Shown one piece after another: positions 54,980-64,000 of a stretch of DNA of 64,000 nucleotides. The notes below the pieces were generated by a model, which was not told the DNA's origin, did no database searches, and was given only the letters and a program-made list of their open reading frames with translations. This DNA comes from Panicum virgatum. Taxonomy: Eukaryota; Streptophyta; Magnoliopsida; Poales; Poaceae. Each line of letters starts with the position of its first letter. Position 1 is the first letter of the stretch. The stretch covers positions 27,877,495 to 27,941,494 of the forward strand of contig NC_053146.1 in assembly GCF_016808335.1 (NCBI RefSeq). The letters run 5' to 3'. Both the position numbers and the translations under genes were made by a program.

Positions 54980-57001
54980 TTTGCTCGTCCTCGAGTAAAG
55001 CAGAAAGGACTAAGGTGGACATGATTTCCAAAGGTATGAAGCAAGTATAAGAGATATTCCAAGTCATACCTTGCACTTGTGAACTTTGGAGTGTCTGTCA
55101 TGCCATCTTGGGTAGTTGAAGAATGGAACAGTATTGAATCAATTCACTTCTACTCCTTATGTCAAGTAGCTTGGGATTTTTTTCAATAAGTTTTTAAAAA
55201 CGAACTTTGCTTAGCTCCTCATTTGATTCTCTCAGATCTCTCATTGTGTATATGTCCTTACCAAGGCATTTAACTTGCCTTTTCTTCATACTACTTCTAA
55301 TGATGGCTATATGTGGAGCTCAAGGTAGGGTATAAAAGATAAGGCATACTTGTATCACATATATTGCAAAGTCGAAAACCAGATCCAAAGAGAAATCAGG
55401 TCATACAATCAGATCAAGATGTGCACGTGTATGGATTGTGGTGGATGAAATGGAAACTCCTTTTGTATGATCTCTCTCCCTATATAAATTCTTTTTGAGA
55501 GCATGGCTATCTTTTTTTTTCTTTTTTTTTCATGGACCTTCATGTGTCCATATATTTTTTTTCTTTTTTTCCATGGACCTTCATGCGTCCATATTTTTTT
55601 TCTTTTTTTTCAATACTTGGACCTTCATGTGTCCATATATTTTTTTTCGATAGCCTATGCCTCTTTTTTTAAGCAATAACTGGACAGAGAGACCAACACA
55701 TACTATGGAGTATTTATTTTGTGAAATGGATGGATGGTACCATGCTAACTTCTCATAGAAGCATAGCAAGGGGGTATGTGGTGTGCACGTGAATCTTGAT
55801 CATGAAAGCATGAAAAGAATTCTCCCAAGGGTCACAACAATTTCACAAAGCTCAATGCAAGACAAGCAGCATATGTGTACAAGGTTTTCAGGAGGTATCA
55901 TCATATGGCTTTGGTAGGACTTTGGCATATCAAAGAGGAGTTTTGCAAAGGGTTTTCCAAATTTTCAAATAAATTTCCCAAGCACTTAAACATCAAGAAT
56001 GAAGATCATATTATTCAAACCATATCTCAAACATCAACTACTTAGAGAAGCATGTTTTCCTAAGGATTTTTGTTCACAAGCATCAAGGTGATAAGCATGG
56101 AATAAAACATATGCAAGCCAACCATAGGAAACATGTAGTGCAGGCAGATACACTGATTCATTTTGAGTTTGATTTTAGTGAGTCAGATTTAAAAGAAATC
56201 ATTCAAACTCATGAATCAAAGAGAGTTGAGAGGCAAAGATTGCACATACTATCTCTCTTTTAAGAAGGTGGAGACCAAGGCAATGGTGATTCTGCCGAAC
56301 CACTAGGTGGCTGGCTGAATTTGGTGTCTTTGCCTTGTCTCTTGTCATGTTGGTGCAGACGACGTTGTGCGATGCGTCTGTGGGAGATCTCGAATATGTA
56401 TGGCAATGATTAACTTGAGGGATCTCCCCCACACTTGTACTTGTACCTGGTGCTATATTTAACGAGATAGTGGAAACAAAATAATGGCTCTACTTGTTTT
56501 AAGAACCAGGGAGCTCTAGAATTTATTCAAACTAAACTTTACTCTCACCATGAGACTTACTCTGGCGATCCTCGGGTGACCTCTCGATAGGGATTTGTTT
56601 AATGTCAAAAGCAGGACATTGAGAGTACTTACCTTGGCGTTTTGTTGATGAGAACTCAATGTTGTCGCCATGGCAATTCCTCCCTTTTTCTCTTTTTTTT
56701 ATATAGAGCAAGATGTGAAGACAAGCACCAATTCAAAGACAAGATATGGATTGAGAAAGAACTTATTTTGGGACACTCACATACCTCCCCCACACTTGGA
56801 GTTTGCAAAACTTCAAGTGAATGGTGTTCAAGTCTCCTTCTGTAGTTGTTCCTTCATCAAGGCATATCAAGGGGTTGTAGTTGGTGTAGCTCTCATGTTC
56901 ATAGGTGTTACTTGTCCGTCATTCTTCTTGATCTTCCCCTGGAAAGGTTAGCAACCAAAAATACCCAAAGGAAAAACACATCCTAGAACATGCTCTTGGT
57001 T
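54980..57001 (-). other. Non-coding 3' region of G1
   Basis: About 2 kb without a supported gene. It includes three tandem hairpins in A-rich context on the minus strand (55532-55635) and a stretch (56440-56800) with two further 'ctcccccacacttg' purine-tract-like motifs, at 56425-56440 and 56785-56800. Layout and some phrases match the E1 and E2 3' regions. Confidence 0.65.
55532..55635 (-). other. Three tandem hairpins in the 3' region of G1
   Basis: Plus-strand arms: ATGGAC (55532-55537) with GTCCAT (55546-55551); ATGGAC (55573-55578) with GTCCAT (55587-55592); TGGAC (55618-55622) with GTCCA (55631-55635). Loops are 8 bases and nearly identical; minus-strand consensus ACATGAAG. Units are separated by long A runs on the minus strand. 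Position in the element equals that of the E1 and E2 hairpins. Confidence 0.7.
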
Positions 57002-57865
57002 TTATTGAAGGGAAATAAATAAATGATAACAATCCGGGCTATCTCCCAATAGTGCTTTGTTTTTATGGTCATAAGCTCGACCATGGGAACATCCTCTTGC
57101 AGCTATAGTTGGCGATGTGTTCCCCCTTTCACCACCAATTGTTGATGTATCAAGAAGTTTTCGCTGCAAGATTAGTGTCGCCGTGCACCCACGAAATCTG
57201 CAATGTTTACGATAAACATATGCCTCTACAACTGGCCTTCTAAAGGTTTTGCATGAGAGGACCTTAAGGCAGTTGTATTCCTTGTGTATGCTCAGGGCAC
57301 AAAGCGTGACTGACTCTGGAGAGGCATTAAATGAGCATGGTCCTTGTGGTATTTCAAGGATGAAACTACCATGCTCATCTAAGGAATCCTTTTCTTTGTA
57401 CTCCAGAGTCGGTGCCTCATAAAATTCTATGGCCCATTGATTCTCCATCTCAAGAGATGCATCGTGTAAGGTCATATTTGTATCTCGATCAGGGTCGAGA
57501 ACAATGTATTCAGGGCCAGAGGGAAGAGGCTCAAACATGCTCAAGGGGGATGATGATCGTTCATCTTCACAAAAGTGAAGGGTTTCATTCGAGTCATACT
57601 GTTTAGAGATGGCAGTTCCTACCATCTCAAAGAGAAGGGGTTCGGATGAAACAAATGGAGATTCATACACCATCTCCTTGAGCAAGTTTGGCTTGGGAAG
57701 ATGCTTCGCCATAGGATTTTCTAAGCAAGATGTAGTAGTGGCAGAAGCAGCTTTCCTAAGCATTTCGTCTAGACTCCCTTGATGTACGAGAAGTTTTTCA
57801 AATGGGGAGCCTAGGAGAAGATCAAAATTGAGGATATCAAAGATATGGAAATCTAAGTTGACCTC
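57002..57865 (-). CDS. Protease tail fused to a long acidic ORF of G1 (5' end cut by H1)
   Basis: The frame is open from the insertion junction at 57865 to 57002, about 287 codons. It begins EVNLDFHIFDILNFDLLLGS then PFEKLL, which looks like the C-terminal flap region of a retroviral-type aspartic protease. The rest (MLRKAASATTTSCLENPMAK; MVYESPFVSSEPLLFEMVGT; DERSSSPLSMFEPLPSGPEY; HGSFILEIPQGPCSFNASPE; a His/Cys/Arg-rich tail) is acidic at first, then basic. I have seen similar proteins in grass gypsy elements but know no function. The methionine at 57763 is internal, not the native start. It is the only long coding frame in the window without a stop or shift. It could be a gag-protease C-terminal extension. 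Confidence 0.6.
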   Translation of the reverse strand, partial: EVNLDFHIFDILNFDLLLGSPFEKLLVHQGSLDEMLRKAASATTTSCLENPMAKHLPKPNLLKEMVYESPFVSSEPLLFEMVGTAISKQYDSNETLHFCEDERSSSPLSMFEPLPSGPEYIVLDPDRDTNMTLHDASLEMENQWAIEFYEAPTLEYKEKDSLDEHGSFILEIPQGPCSFNASPESVTLCALSIHKEYNCLKVLSCKTFRRPVVEAYVYRKHCRFRGCTATLILQRKLLDTSTIGGERGNTSPTIAARGCSHGRAYDHKNKALLGDSPDCYHLFISLQ

Positions 57866-59379
57866 TGTTGGCGCCTACCAACGTCACCTAGCGATGACGC
57901 CCGCAGACGCCAATTTGGGACGGCAGTATTTCATGAACCACGAATAGATCCACAAGCGCACGGAATACCACTGTAGCATTTTACCCGGGAGACCGGGGTG
58001 TCATTTATATTTACGCAGGGAAGGCGATGAGTGAGAGAATATATAGATCAGTTGGTGAGCTCTATCTAGATTGGATATTCTCATGCATAAACAGGGGTAA
58101 GATAATAACATGGTAGGAGGTAGTGTGACACACACACAAACTACTCTCTTGGATAAAAGAATAAAGGTTACTTTAGGCCAGGAGCAAGGTAAAAGTCAGA
58201 GCTCAAGTCAGCTGTGCTAGGCTAGCTATATCTACACTTTCTCATTAGTTAGCTCGTCAGAGATTAAACTACACAACAGGGAGATCGCTATCAAAGTAAC
58301 GGGAGGAGCCCGTACACCCCGGCGACTTTATGTACCTCCTACCCCCCATACCAAACGTGGAGGATTACTAAAAGGCACGAACAGGGCTGTCACCACCTGC
58401 TGGCTACCTCTACAAACCGTGGGTATAGTTGACATCCAGCAACTCTTAGCTAATCTATACACCATGTCCACACTAGTAAGGGATACTCTAGTGTCCCGCG
58501 CGGAGCCCCCACCCTCCGGATGGACAGACATCACACTAGAGCAATCATATGAATACTGGAGCAGTTGATAGAGTTCTAAGAACAAAAGACTGACCATCTC
58601 TAGCACAGGGCGATCAAGCAATGCAAGCATTGAATAATAACACAACCATGACAAGAAGCATATACTCGATAACTTAGAATATACTTCAAGCAGATATCGG
58701 TAACCATAGTCTAATTCTATTACAAACGACCGAATATTAAAAGAGAGAGCTAGAGATGAACCCATACCAGACTCTCGAGCAACTCCGGTGACTCGATGAC
58801 TCCTAAACTTCTCCTAAACTGCACTAAGCCTAAAGACTATGCAAGGAATGCAAGAGAGGAAGAGGTGTGTGTGTGTGTGTGTTCTATTCTCTACCCCCCC
58901 TTCTATTTATAGCTGGGAGCCACCAGCCGCAGCACCCCAAACCGACGTTGTGAGCCAACAGGGAAGCGCCACGTGCCTTGGTTGAGGCGGTGGGGCCCAC
59001 GGGCCTGGCCGGCCGACCAGGTAGGTCGGTCAGCCTGCCCGGGCCGCCAACCGCCCCCAACTTCCTGGAGTGGGCTTGTCTTGGTCTCCCCTTATCCTAA
59101 AGTTGAGGCACGACCTACCCCAACTGGGTTTGCTTCAGTTCTTGGGCTTCACTTGGTCCATTTGAGCCTGAATCGGTACTCTGATATTTTCTGTGATTTT
59201 TTGTCGGGCCAAAGTGTGCTTGTAACCTGCATATTAACTTGAAAACACAACTTGCATATTCTAAAAGGTAAAGTCTGATTTAGGAACTTTATTGGATAAG
59301 GATGCATGTAAGAAATGCAAACTCTCATGATTTTCTGATCAAGTTGACGCCTGAAAATGGTCGTTAGTGAGCATCAACA
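57866..59379 (-). repeat. 3' LTR of H1 (1514 bp)
   Basis: On the minus strand it starts TGTTGATGCTCACTAACG at 59379 and ends GGTAGGCGCCAACA at 57866. Hairpin arms on the plus strand are GTTGACGC (59343-59350) and GCATCAAC (59371-59378), one G-T pair. TATAAATA is at 58904-58911; paired motifs GGCCGACC / GGTCGGTCAGCC at 59005-59037; GTGGGGCCCAC at 58990-59000; a GT microsatellite at 58865-58882. Confidence 0.87.
58904..59037 (-). promoter_or_regulatory. H1 LTR core promoter
   Basis: In transcription order on the minus strand: paired GGTCGG motif (59037-59005), GTGGGGCCCAC (59000-58990), TATAAATA (58911-58904); spacing about 95 bp. Confidence 0.6.
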
Positions 59380-59395
59380 AGATCCCCCAAGCTGT
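59380..59395 (-). promoter_or_regulatory. Polypurine tract of H1
   Basis: The minus strand reads ACAGCTTGGGGGATCT directly before the LTR start at 59379. Confidence 0.75.
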
Positions 59396-60045
59396 CCTTT
59401 GCTCGTCCCGAGCAAAGTAGGACAAATCAGGTTGTTGATTAGAAAATCACTTTGACTCGTACCTTACCTATCATGTCATAGTCTGAAGCAAAGAGATTCA
59501 TCTATAAGCTTAAATAAGTTGGTTAGCATACCTTTGCTCAATTACCTTACTCCCTCATGGGGCTTTTTAGCTGTCTCCTTGTCTTGGGCTATTGAGAGTT
59601 AGAACGGTGCATAAAGTAGTACTTGTTCATAGATCCGCAATCCATCTGGAGACACTTTTTTGAAAGATTTTTGAAAAAATGGCAAAGCACCCAGGATAAC
59701 TCTCTCGAGGCACTCATCTTGTATTTCCTTACCAGGGCAGTGTTTGCCTTTGATCTTCCCTACTACTACAAGCCTTTGTGGAGCTCAAGGTAGGATAAGA
59801 ACAGGGCACACTTGTATTCTATTTATTGTAAAGTCAAAGAGAGGATCCATGGAGAGACAAATCATGCAATCTCGATCAAAAGGTGCAAGTGTATGAGTGG
59901 ATGGATGGATGGATGAATATGGCTTACTCCTTGAGGTAATGGCTTTTTCTCTCGAATCATCCCTCTCTCTCTCTCTGTCTCTCTTTTTGAGACATTGTTA
60001 CCCCCTTTTTCTCTCTCTTTTTTTTGGGTCATACTTCTTTGGCAT
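59396..60045 (-). other. Non-coding 3' region of H1
   Basis: No gene. Near the F3 junction the minus strand reads ATGCCAAAGAAGTATGACCC (60044-60025 region), a degenerate copy of the CAAAGAAG-loop hairpin unit of E1 and E2, followed by A-rich and GA-rich sequence. Confidence 0.6.
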
Positions 60046-62777
60046 TGTAACACCCAGTTTATAAAAGGACATAAACCGAGCAATCATATATGTGCCAGGA
60101 TCAAGTCACATGTATATACAACAAAATGAACAATATATCACAGCACATATCACGTAAAAAGATATAATAAAGCGTGTACGAATATCATTTATTACATGAA
60201 TGACAAAATGTCTGATACCGCGGAAGCATAAATACATATACGAAAACTCTCGGAAGCTGGGCGCCACAGGGACGTCGACTGGGAGACGACCGCCTAGAAG
60301 TCCTCGTAGTCCTGGTAGCTCTGGGTGAACTCCTCCTCGTCAGGCAGGAACTGAGCAGCAGTAGAGTATCCCCAAAAAGAACAAGCGAAAAAGGGTAGAG
60401 TAGGCAAGAGTGAGTACACAGCTTGTACTCAACAAGTATAACACAAACTATGAGGCTCTAAGGTTGGCTAACTCAACTGCATTAGCTTTTAATCTTGGCA
60501 AAATTTTATTAAAGCTATTTACTACAAGTTGATGAAATTACCATAACCCAGTTGCATAGAAATTAATCAAATTAATTAAGAACTTCTGAGAACCACACCG
60601 AAACCACCAAGGTAACCCCACTAATCAAAATGAGGATATGGGCCACTCATGACTGTGAGCACGGATAGTATACTAGTTTTACACTCTGCAGAGGTTGCAT
60701 ATCTTTACCCACAAGTCGTGAGCTACGCTAGTTGTTCATCACACTTCCGTAGGTGAGATGACTAGTAAACTCACTATGAGGCCGTTACAAAGAATCTCGT
60801 TGGTAAGGAGTAACCGCGAGGGTTGGATCGGTGACTATGGAGCAGGTCTAGTGGGCGTCAAGACACAGAGCACAGACAAGGCCACTCAGTACGAGGGCCA
60901 TAGAAGCTTACCACCCTTGCCTCATAGGTAAGTTACTCCAAACCAAAAAGACATAATTAGTAAGCCAAGACCGTCCCATTCCAGTCTTGGGGTTGCGCTG
61001 TTGTCCCAGGTTGTCGCTCTAATGATGTACGGTCCTTATGTAGAGTAGCTAGCACAAAACACAGTGCGAGCCCCCTAAACCAAATTTCTAGAAAAACCAC
61101 TTTTTAACGAGACGTGAGCCACTCAAGCAGGCCACTCCGAGAATTAAATTGCATATACCATTAATCAAATTAATTAATCGTGCGCGTCCAACGTGGATCG
61201 GGCGGCTGGGGTCTATCCCGCGCGCGGGGCGGCGGCGCTCGACCACCGGCGCCTAATCCCGCGGTGGCGCGGCTCGGGGCTCGCCAGAGTTCACCGAAAA
61301 CGGCGCTCCGGGGGTCAAATCGACCAGGCTTCGGGTCAGGGAGGTTCGGCGCAACACATGTAACCCACCTAGGGTTACAGCGGGGCTCGTCGAGGCTCTG
61401 GGTGGCGAGCGCAAGAGCGGTGACGGGTCTGCACGGTGTGACTCGCCGGCGTGCGTGTTCACGCGCTGCTTTGGGCTTGGGAACGGGGGCAAAAGGTTGT
61501 GGGTGCATGCGCAGTGCAAGAACAAGTTGAACCAGGGTGTGTGCGGTATTGCAGGTGGTTCGCCACGGCAAACCGAGAACCTGCGTAGCGGTAGAACACC
61601 GGCGAGCGGTGGTCTAGCCACTACGGTGGCCTAAGTCATACTGGATCTAGCGCAAAAGGAACCGTAGATCGTGATGAAGCTCACCGAGGGTCTGGACCCG
61701 GCTGGAACGCAGCGTAGGGTCGACGGTGTCGAGGTCGGGTGGTGGCGCACGGCAGAGCTCGAGGAGGAGGCTGCTGCAGGGTGCTTTCGGGCTCCGAGAT
61801 CCCGTTGTCAGGCTCAGAGTGCTCCTGCAGATGTGTTGCAGGGGTTAGGAAGGACCGAAACACACCGGCGGCGTGGAATTTCTGCACGGCGGAGCTAGGC
61901 AGGGGCAGTGGCGCAGAGGCTCGGGGCGGCGCTTTGGTGGCAAGATAGGGCTCTGGTGGGTGCGCAGGGGCCAATTAAAGGCCTGCGGTAATTCTGGGCG
62001 TGCGTGCGCGCTGGCAGCGGCTGCGGTGATCGCGGCGGAGCAGATCACGCAGGAAGCGGATCCTGCTAACAGCGCGGTGTGATCCCGGGGCTCGGCGCGT
62101 AGCTTCTAGAAGGCAGGGCGGGGTGCGCTGAGGCTGGCTGGTGGGTCTGCAAGGTCGGGCGGGGGTCCACAGGCAGCGGAGTAAGCGGCGCGGGCGGTGC
62201 GGAGCTCGCTGGCACGAGGAAGAAGGAAAGGAAGGTGATGAAGCTGACAGGTGGGGCCGTGCGGTCAGCGAGACAGGGAAAAGAGCGGGCGACGCGCGCG
62301 CGGGGCCGTTGGCCGAGCTCGAAAAAAGGAGGCTGAGCGGGGAAAGAGCAGGCCGGGCTGATGCGGTGAGCGGGAGAGAGGAAACTGGGCCAGGTTCGCT
62401 GGACCTCGCGGAAAAGAAAGGAAAGGGAGCGCGGGCTGGGCTCAGAAAGGGAGCGCGGGCTGGGCTCAAGGAAGGATTGGGCTGATTTCAGGTTTCAGGT
62501 TTTCTCCTTTTTCCTTCTTCTTTTCTAACTCAACTCAAACTAACTCAAATCTAATTGATTTCAAATTCAAATTTGAGTTCAAAACTCCTATGCATTCAAA
62601 CAAATTAAAACCATGCACCAGCATGAATGCAACAACAAGTTTGAACTTAGAAAAATTTTAATTACTTATGAAAGAAAATTAAGTTAAATGCAATTCTAAG
62701 CATATTAAATCCTAGAAAATTAAATAAAGCCAATTAAATTTATTATTAAATGCTGAAATTTAAATTGGAGTGTTACA
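60046..62777 (-). repeat. 3' LTR of F3 (2732 bp)
   Basis: On the minus strand it starts TGTAACACTCCAATTT at 62777 and ends CTGGGTGTTACA at 60046. It is collinear with the F1 LTRs and F2. The GC-rich block (61170-62480) has frames on both strands that are compositional. Confidence 0.92.
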
Positions 62778-62795
62778 AACCCTACCCCCTTATAG
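62778..62795 (-). promoter_or_regulatory. Polypurine tract of F3
   Basis: The minus strand reads ATAAGGGGGTAGGGTT immediately before the LTR start; same core as F1. Confidence 0.85.
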
Positions 62796-62813
62796 GAATC
62801 TCGTCCTCGAGAT

Positions 62814-64000
62814 TCAGCTGGACTGGCTAGCAAAAAGATCTGGATATGTCTTCCTCAGCTCATCTTCTCGCTCCCATGTAGCCTCAGCCTCACTGTGATA
62901 ACTCCACTGAACTCTGCACATCTTGATGCGCTTGTTCCGTGTAACCCTCTCCGATGTCTCCAGAATCTTCACCGGATGCTCAGTATAGGTTAGATCTTCC
63001 TGCACATCTAACCCATCCAGTGGCCTGCTCCTCAGGTACTCGTAGACACTTCTTCAACTAAGAAATATGGAAGACATCATGAACTCCGGAGAGGTTTGTA
63101 GGCAACTCCAGGCGATAAGCGACTTCGCCTTTCCTCTCTAGCACCTTGAATGGACCAATATACCGAGGTGCTAGCTTCCCTTTGACGTTGAATCTGCGGA
63201 TTCCTCGCATCGGGGACACCTTCAGATATACATAATCATCAACGCTGAAGGTCAGGTCCCTCCGTTTGTCATCTGCATAGCTCTTCTGCCTAGTCTGTGC
63301 AATCCTCAGATTCTCCCGCATAGTCTGTACTATCTGCTCTGCATCTTCTATAATGTCAGGGCCAAAGAGCTGCTTCTCACCAAGCTGATCCCAATAAAGA
63401 GGAGTCCTGCACTTTCTTCCATACAATGCCTCAAAGGGGACTTCTTCAGACTGGCCTGGTAGCTGTTGTTGTAGGAAAACTCAGCATATGACAGGCACTT
63501 ATCCTAACTAGTACCATACTGAATAGCGCAGGCTCGCAGCATATCTTCCAACACCTGGTTGGTTCTCTCTGTCTGCCCATCTATCTGAGGATGATAGGCG
63601 GTACTGAAGTGCAACTTCATATCCAACGAATCATGGAGCTGCTCCCAGAACCGTGAAGTGAACTGAGATCATCTATTAGATATGATCTTCTTGGTCACAC
63701 CATGCAAACAGACAATCCGGGAGATGTACAACTCTGCCAGTCTGGCACCGGAGTAGGTAGTGTTCACCGGAATGAAGTGAGCAACCTTCGTCAAATGATC
63801 CACTACTACCCATATAGAGTTGTATCCTTTCTGAGTACGAGGCAATCCCACTATGAAATCCATCGTGATCTCCTCCCATTTCCACTCGGGAATCTTCAAC
63901 GGCTGTAATAGACCTGCTGGCCTCTGATGCTCAGCCTTGACACGCTGACTAGGTGTCGCAAATAGCCACGTACTCTGCCACTGAACGCTTCATCCCAAAC
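62814..64000 (-). pseudogene. Integrase and chromodomain of F3 (C-terminal part of pol)
   Basis: Integrase is readable from the right edge: zinc finger start [13 protein letters not shown], then a one-base insertion near 63951 inside the second cysteine pair. The core follows (WEEITMDFIVGLPRTQKGYN). The second catalytic aspartate, ISDRG in F1, reads ISNR-stop here (AAT at 63677-63675, TGA at 63671-63669). [19 protein letters not shown] gives the catalytic glutamate. A TAG replaces the Trp of SWDKC near 63508, and a one-base loss occurs near 63436. A TAG follows HIS at about 63058. The chromodomain (KMCRVQWSYHSEAEATWERE) is intact and ends LFASQSS at 62814. Its closest relative here is F1. Confidence 0.92.

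Larger units (their letters stand above)
53610..57865 (-). mobile_element. G1: Athila-type element, 3' part, probably lacking pol
   Basis: Minus-strand order: end of protease fused to a long ORF (57865-57002), 3' region with hairpins, polypurine tract, 3' LTR (54961-53610). It inserted in the E3 LTR (target ACAGC, 53605-53609). H1 is inserted at 57865/57866. Because protease leads straight into the ORF and then the 3' region, reverse transcriptase and integrase are absent. Confidence 0.78.
57866..60045 (-). mobile_element. H1: Athila-type element, 3' part
   Basis: The minus strand has a 3' region (60045-59396), polypurine tract and 3' LTR (59379-57866). It is inserted in the ORF of G1 (target ACCTC, 57861-57865) and split by F3 at 60045/60046. 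No coding part is inside the window. Confidence 0.8.
60046..64000 (-). mobile_element. F3: Tekay chromovirus of the F1 family, 3' part
   Basis: Minus-strand order: pol (from beyond 64000 to 62814), polypurine tract, 3' LTR (62777-60046). It is inserted in the 3' region of H1 (target GGCAT, 60041-60045). The rest lies beyond the right edge. Pol and LTR are close relatives of F1. Confidence 0.92.

Noticed and set aside
1..64000. Endogenous pararetrovirus or other viral insertion
   Set aside because: All pol remnants have LTRs, integrase, and Tekay or Athila features; no movement or coat protein motifs were seen.
1..64000. Host protein-coding gene
   Set aside because: No frame outside transposon context with recognisable exons was found on either strand.

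Overview
The window is repeat-only plant DNA. I see no host gene, no rRNA or tRNA gene and no CRISPR array. Almost every base can be assigned to LTR retrotransposons of the Ty3/gypsy superfamily or to one block of tandem satellite. The coding remnants are grass-type Tekay chromovirus, Athila and Tat proteins. The satellite has a 175-bp monomer whose core resembles, from memory, the grass centromere satellites CentO and CentC. A pericentromeric or centromeric segment of a panicoid grass is the best inference; a 175-bp monomer would fit Panicum, but that is recollection and not proof.

Layout. (1) 1-7552, minus: element A, a Tekay-like element with a 4.9-kb LTR, primer-binding site, leader and start of gag running off the left edge. 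It sits inside (2) E1, 7553-12744, plus, the 3' half of an Athila element: integrase, a coiled-coil third ORF, hairpin-bearing 3' region, polypurine tract and 3' LTR. (3) 12745-15350: satellite array with a five-monomer higher-order repeat; E1 and E2 are both inserted directly into it. (4) E2, 15351 to about 36866, plus: an Athila-type element with gag-protease and an ATHILA ORF-1-like gene but no pol. Its 5' LTR carries a solo Tekay LTR (F2, 15837-18989, minus, perfect CCACC target duplication). Its gag is split by a complete Tekay element (F1, 21323-32166, plus, perfect ACAAC target duplication). (5) B, about 36867-43390, minus: a decayed Tekay element missing its 5' LTR. (6) About 43391-43865: a palindromic DNA-transposon-like repeat. 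(7) From 43866 to the right edge is a staircase of nested insertions: K (gag of the 'putative gypsy type transposon' family), C (long Tekay-like LTR, carrying a poly(A)-tailed insertion), D (Tat-like), E3 (Athila LTR), G1 (Athila, minus), H1 (Athila, minus) and F3 (Tekay, minus). Each is inserted into the one before, seven levels deep.

Nothing here acts as an operon. The shared logic is that of LTR elements: LTR promoters (TATA boxes located), tRNA primer sites, gag-pol reading frames, polypurine tracts and 5-bp target duplications. All long coding regions carry stops or frameshifts except the G1 ORF at 57002-57865. Structures that standard annotation would miss are: the five-monomer satellite higher-order repeat with a hybrid monomer; covarying hairpins at the first 40 bases of all five Athila LTRs; tandem covarying hairpins in Athila 3' regions; a paired GGTCGGC-type motif at fixed distance upstream of Athila TATA boxes; a small ORF conserved between two long Tekay LTRs; and two Athila elements that lack pol. 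Element boundaries come from TG...CA termini, target duplications and comparison among copies inside the window; no database search was possible.
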